DNA of 9,493 nucleotides from an uncultured bacterium (lineage in GTDB: Bacteria > Cyanobacteriota > Vampirovibrionia > Gastranaerophilales > Gastranaerophilaceae). Positions within the stretch are counted from its first letter, which is position 1, and each line of letters starts with the position of its first letter. Shown here one piece after another: positions 7,453 through 9,493 of the stretch. Where the stretch lies: contig CACZPB010000162.1 of assembly GCA_902782905.1 (NCBI GenBank), forward strand, positions 1 to 9,493. Reading direction: 5' to 3'. Both the position numbers and the translations under genes were made by a program. Below the pieces are notes generated by a model. The model was given only the letters and a program-made list of their open reading frames with translations. It ran no database searches and was not told the DNA's origin.

Positions 7453-7920
7453 ATGAAGATATTGGGTATTGACCCCGGCATGGCAATTGTGGGGTATGGG
7501 TTAATAGAGACGAGCGGAGAAAAACCGGAGCTTCTGAGCTCAGGTTCTATTCAAACCAGTAAAGATTTATCTGATAGTGAAAGACTTTTAGAGATTTTTA
7601 ATGACTTATCGACTCTTGTAGAAGAACTCAAACCGGATCAAGCTTCTGTAGAAAACTTGTTTTTCTTTAAGAACCAAAAGACCGTAATCCCCGTTGCCGA
7701 GGCTCGCGGTGTAATTTTAGCTGTTCTCCAAAAATACGGGATTTCTACATTTAGCTATACTCCAATGGAAGTAAAACAAGTTTTAACAGGTTATGGCAGA
7801 GCAGAAAAAAAAGAAGTTGAACAAATGGTCAAAATTGCGCTTCAAACGGACAAATTGCCGAAACTGGATGATACAGTCGACGCAATTGCAATAGCAATTT
7901 GCCATTCAAGAAATGTTTAG
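7453..7920 (+). CDS. ruvC: Holliday junction endonuclease RuvC
   Basis: 155 residues, close to the usual length. It cleaves four-way junctions symmetrically, together with RuvAB, to finish recombinational repair. The RNase H-like fold keeps all four acidic metal ligands: D7 in GIDPG, E67 in SVENLFF, and D140 and D143 in LDDTVDAIAIAICH. The substrate-contact stretch FFKNQKT and the AEARGV helix are also present. The start at 7453 gives the family's standard beginning MKILGIDPG; an upstream in-frame ATG at 7426 would add nine unrelated residues and lies upstream of the -10 box. No ribosome-binding site precedes the ATG. The dxs-like gene follows after 29 bases on the same strand, so the two are probably co-transcribed. 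Whether ruvA/ruvB are elsewhere cannot be seen here. Confidence 0.95.
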   Translation: MKILGIDPGMAIVGYGLIETSGEKPELLSSGSIQTSKDLSDSERLLEIFNDLSTLVEELKPDQASVENLFFFKNQKTVIPVAEARGVILAVLQKYGISTFSYTPMEVKQVLTGYGRAEKKEVEQMVKIALQTDKLPKLDDTVDAIAIAICHSRNV

Positions 7921-7935
7921 TGTAATATTTACAAC

Positions 7936-7943
7936 AAGGAGAT
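7936..7943 (+). promoter_or_regulatory. Strong ribosome-binding site AAGGAGAT fixing the dxs start
   Basis: AAGGAGAT lies 6 bases before ATG 7950 and is the best Shine-Dalgarno match in the window. It contrasts with the absence of one before ruvC. Confidence 0.8.
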
Positions 7944-7949
7944 AAACTT

Positions 7950-9493
7950 ATGACAAATGCAACATTAGAGGTTTTAGACAGGGTAAATTCCCCTGATGAT
8001 TTGAAGCAGTTAGGTATTGGCGAATTAACAGAACTCGCAGAAGAAATGCGACATGTTATAATAACTAAGGTTAATACAACAGGAGGACACTTTGGCCCGA
8101 ATTTGGGCATGGTAGAGGCAACTATTGCTCTGCATTACGTATTCAATTCTCCTGTTGATAAGTTTGTGTTTGATGTTTCTCATCAATGTTATCCTCATAA
8201 AATTCTAACAGGCAGAAAAGAAGGATTTACAAATCCTGATACTTATTATAAATATACCGGTTATACTGCTCCGGAAGAAAGTGAACACGACTTGTTCAAA
8301 ATCGGACATACTTCAACTTCAATAAGTCTTGCAACAGGATTAGCAAAAGGCAGAGATTTAATGGGCGGCAAGGAGAATGTTGTTGCAATAATCGGCGATG
8401 GGTCACTTACAGGCGGAGAAGCATTGGAAGGACTTAACAATGCGGCAACACTTGGCAGCAACATTATTATAGTTGTTAATGATAACGACATGTCTATAGC
8501 TGAAAACCAAGGCGGTATATGTAATATGCTTACGGAGCTAAGACAAAATAACGGAAATGTAAAAAATAACTTCTTTGAATCACTTGGCTTTGAATATCAT
8601 TATGTTGGCGAGGGTAATAATATAGCAAAACTTATTGAAACATTCTCAAAAGTAAAAGATACAAATCATCCGGTAATTGTCCATATTCATACAATAAAAG
8701 GCAAAGGATTTAAACCGGCAGAGGATGATAGAGAACCTTTCCACTGGATTTTGCCTAATACTTTGGATAAACTTGACGAAGCGCCTGCACAGCAGGGTGA
8801 GAGCTACGAAAGTATTACAAAAGATTATTTGCTTAAAAAAGTCGAAGAAGGCTCTCCTATAGTGGCTATCAATGCGGCAACTCCTGGGGTATTCGGTTGG
8901 AATAAAGATTTTAGAGCAAAAATGGGATGCCATTATGTGGATACAGGCATTGCAGAACAGCAAGCTGTTGCAATGGCTTCAGGTGTCGCAAAAAGAGGCG
9001 GAAAAGCTGTTATGGGAGTTATGAGCTCTTTTGTCCAAAGAGCTTACGACCAATTATCTCAAGATTTGGCGCTTAATAATAATCCGGCAACACTATTAGT
9101 TTTCTGGGGTGGAATTTCTAACGCAGATGCTACACACCTCTGCACGTTTGATATTCCGTTAATCAGTAATATACCGAATATTGTTTATCTTGCACCTACT
9201 TGTAAAGAAGAATATGTAAGAATGCTTGATTGGTCAGTAACACAAAATGACCATCCTGTTGCAATAAGAGTGCCGTTTGCAATCTCTTATTCAGGTAAGG
9301 AAGATAACACAGATTATTCAATACTTAACAAATATCAAATGACAGAAAAGGGTGAAAAAATCGCAATCATTGCATTGGGCTCTTTCTTTGATTTAGGTAA
9401 AAAAGTTAAATCAAAATTGTCCGAAATGGGTATAAACGCAACTTTGATAAATCCGAAATTCATTACGGGTATTGATTCAGAAATGCTTGAAAG
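7950..9493 (+). CDS. dxs: 1-deoxy-D-xylulose-5-phosphate synthase-like enzyme, short divergent type (partial at 3' end)
   Basis: 514 residues are visible and the frame runs off the window end; relatives of this short type are about 580 residues, against about 620 for E. coli Dxs. DXS joins pyruvate and glyceraldehyde 3-phosphate using thiamine diphosphate, feeding the MEP isoprenoid pathway and thiamine/pyridoxal synthesis. Seen in order: H47 in TGGHFGPNLG, H78 in SHQCYPHKILTGR, H120 in GHTSTSIS, the ThDP/metal motif from GDG (149-151) to NDND (177-180), H265 in PFHWILP, catalytic-type E336 in GIAEQQAV, and R364 in QRAYDQ. The transketolase C-terminal domain starts near 460. Oddities: the long loop after GGICNML is about 40 residues shorter than in E. 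coli, EQHAV is EQQAV, and the DRAG and YPRG arginines are absent. Substrate identity is therefore less sure than family membership. Confidence 0.8.
   Translation, partial: MTNATLEVLDRVNSPDDLKQLGIGELTELAEEMRHVIITKVNTTGGHFGPNLGMVEATIALHYVFNSPVDKFVFDVSHQCYPHKILTGRKEGFTNPDTYYKYTGYTAPEESEHDLFKIGHTSTSISLATGLAKGRDLMGGKENVVAIIGDGSLTGGEALEGLNNAATLGSNIIIVVNDNDMSIAENQGGICNMLTELRQNNGNVKNNFFESLGFEYHYVGEGNNIAKLIETFSKVKDTNHPVIVHIHTIKGKGFKPAEDDREPFHWILPNTLDKLDEAPAQQGESYESITKDYLLKKVEEGSPIVAINAATPGVFGWNKDFRAKMGCHYVDTGIAEQQAVAMASGVAKRGGKAVMGVMSSFVQRAYDQLSQDLALNNNPATLLVFWGGISNADATHLCTFDIPLISNIPNIVYLAPTCKEEYVRMLDWSVTQNDHPVAIRVPFAISYSGKEDNTDYSILNKYQMTEKGEKIAIIALGSFFDLGKKVKSKLSEMGINATLINPKFITGIDSEMLE

Noticed and set aside
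7829..8110. Minus-strand open frame spanning the ruvC end and dxs start
   Set aside because: Antisense to two well-supported genes, with no recognisable protein motif.
8646..8963. Minus-strand open frame of 105 codons inside dxs
   Set aside because: It lies antisense to conserved DXS coding sequence, shows no family motif, and has no visible ribosome-binding site.

Overview
The window is an ordinary-looking, AT-rich bacterial chromosome segment (about one third G+C by eye, ATG starts, short gaps). Six protein genes fill almost all of it. They are the 3' end of ileS, polA, a COG3581-type CoA-dehydratase/activase-related protein (minus strand), mutL, a DUF2229/COG3580-type protein (minus strand), ruvC and the 5' part of a dxs-like gene cut by the window end. 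There is no RNA gene, CRISPR array, insertion sequence or prophage signature, and no gene-free stretch over 300 bases.

Organism: MutL carries its own endonuclease motif, which argues against MutH-using gammaproteobacteria. RuvC is present, and the two CoA-dehydratase-related proteins are typical of anaerobes. The DXS is the short, divergent type common in gut Firmicutes and other anaerobes. The PolA N-terminus (GHALAFRQFFAL) is somewhat cyanobacteria-like. A gut anaerobe such as a Clostridia or Vampirovibrionia/Gastranaerophilales (Melainabacteria) member would fit. The phylum is inference only and cannot be settled from this window.

Layout: ileS and polA are tandem on the plus strand with a 7-base gap, so they are probably co-transcribed. 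The two uncharacterised iron-sulfur-type proteins lie on the minus strand on either side of plus-strand mutL. The first one (3254-4393) converges on polA and diverges from mutL. The second one (6272-7348) converges on mutL, with a hairpin over both stop codons, and diverges from ruvC. ruvC is followed after 29 bases by dxs, and the two probably form an operon.

How the genes relate: polA, mutL and ruvC are DNA repair and recombination genes (gap filling, mismatch nicking, Holliday junction resolution). ileS is translation and dxs is isoprenoid precursor or thiamine/pyridoxal precursor supply. The two minus-strand proteins share a C-terminal block and a three-cysteine layout and probably act together, perhaps with an activase ATPase encoded elsewhere.

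The points most worth a second look are the interleaved COG3580/COG3581 pair, a perfect inverted repeat containing both -10 boxes of the mutL divergent promoter, a likely leaderless ruvC mRNA, and a DXS-like enzyme that lacks substrate-binding arginines. PolA also appears to have lost its proofreading site and carries two clamp-binding-like motifs. I see no clear novel multi-gene system.
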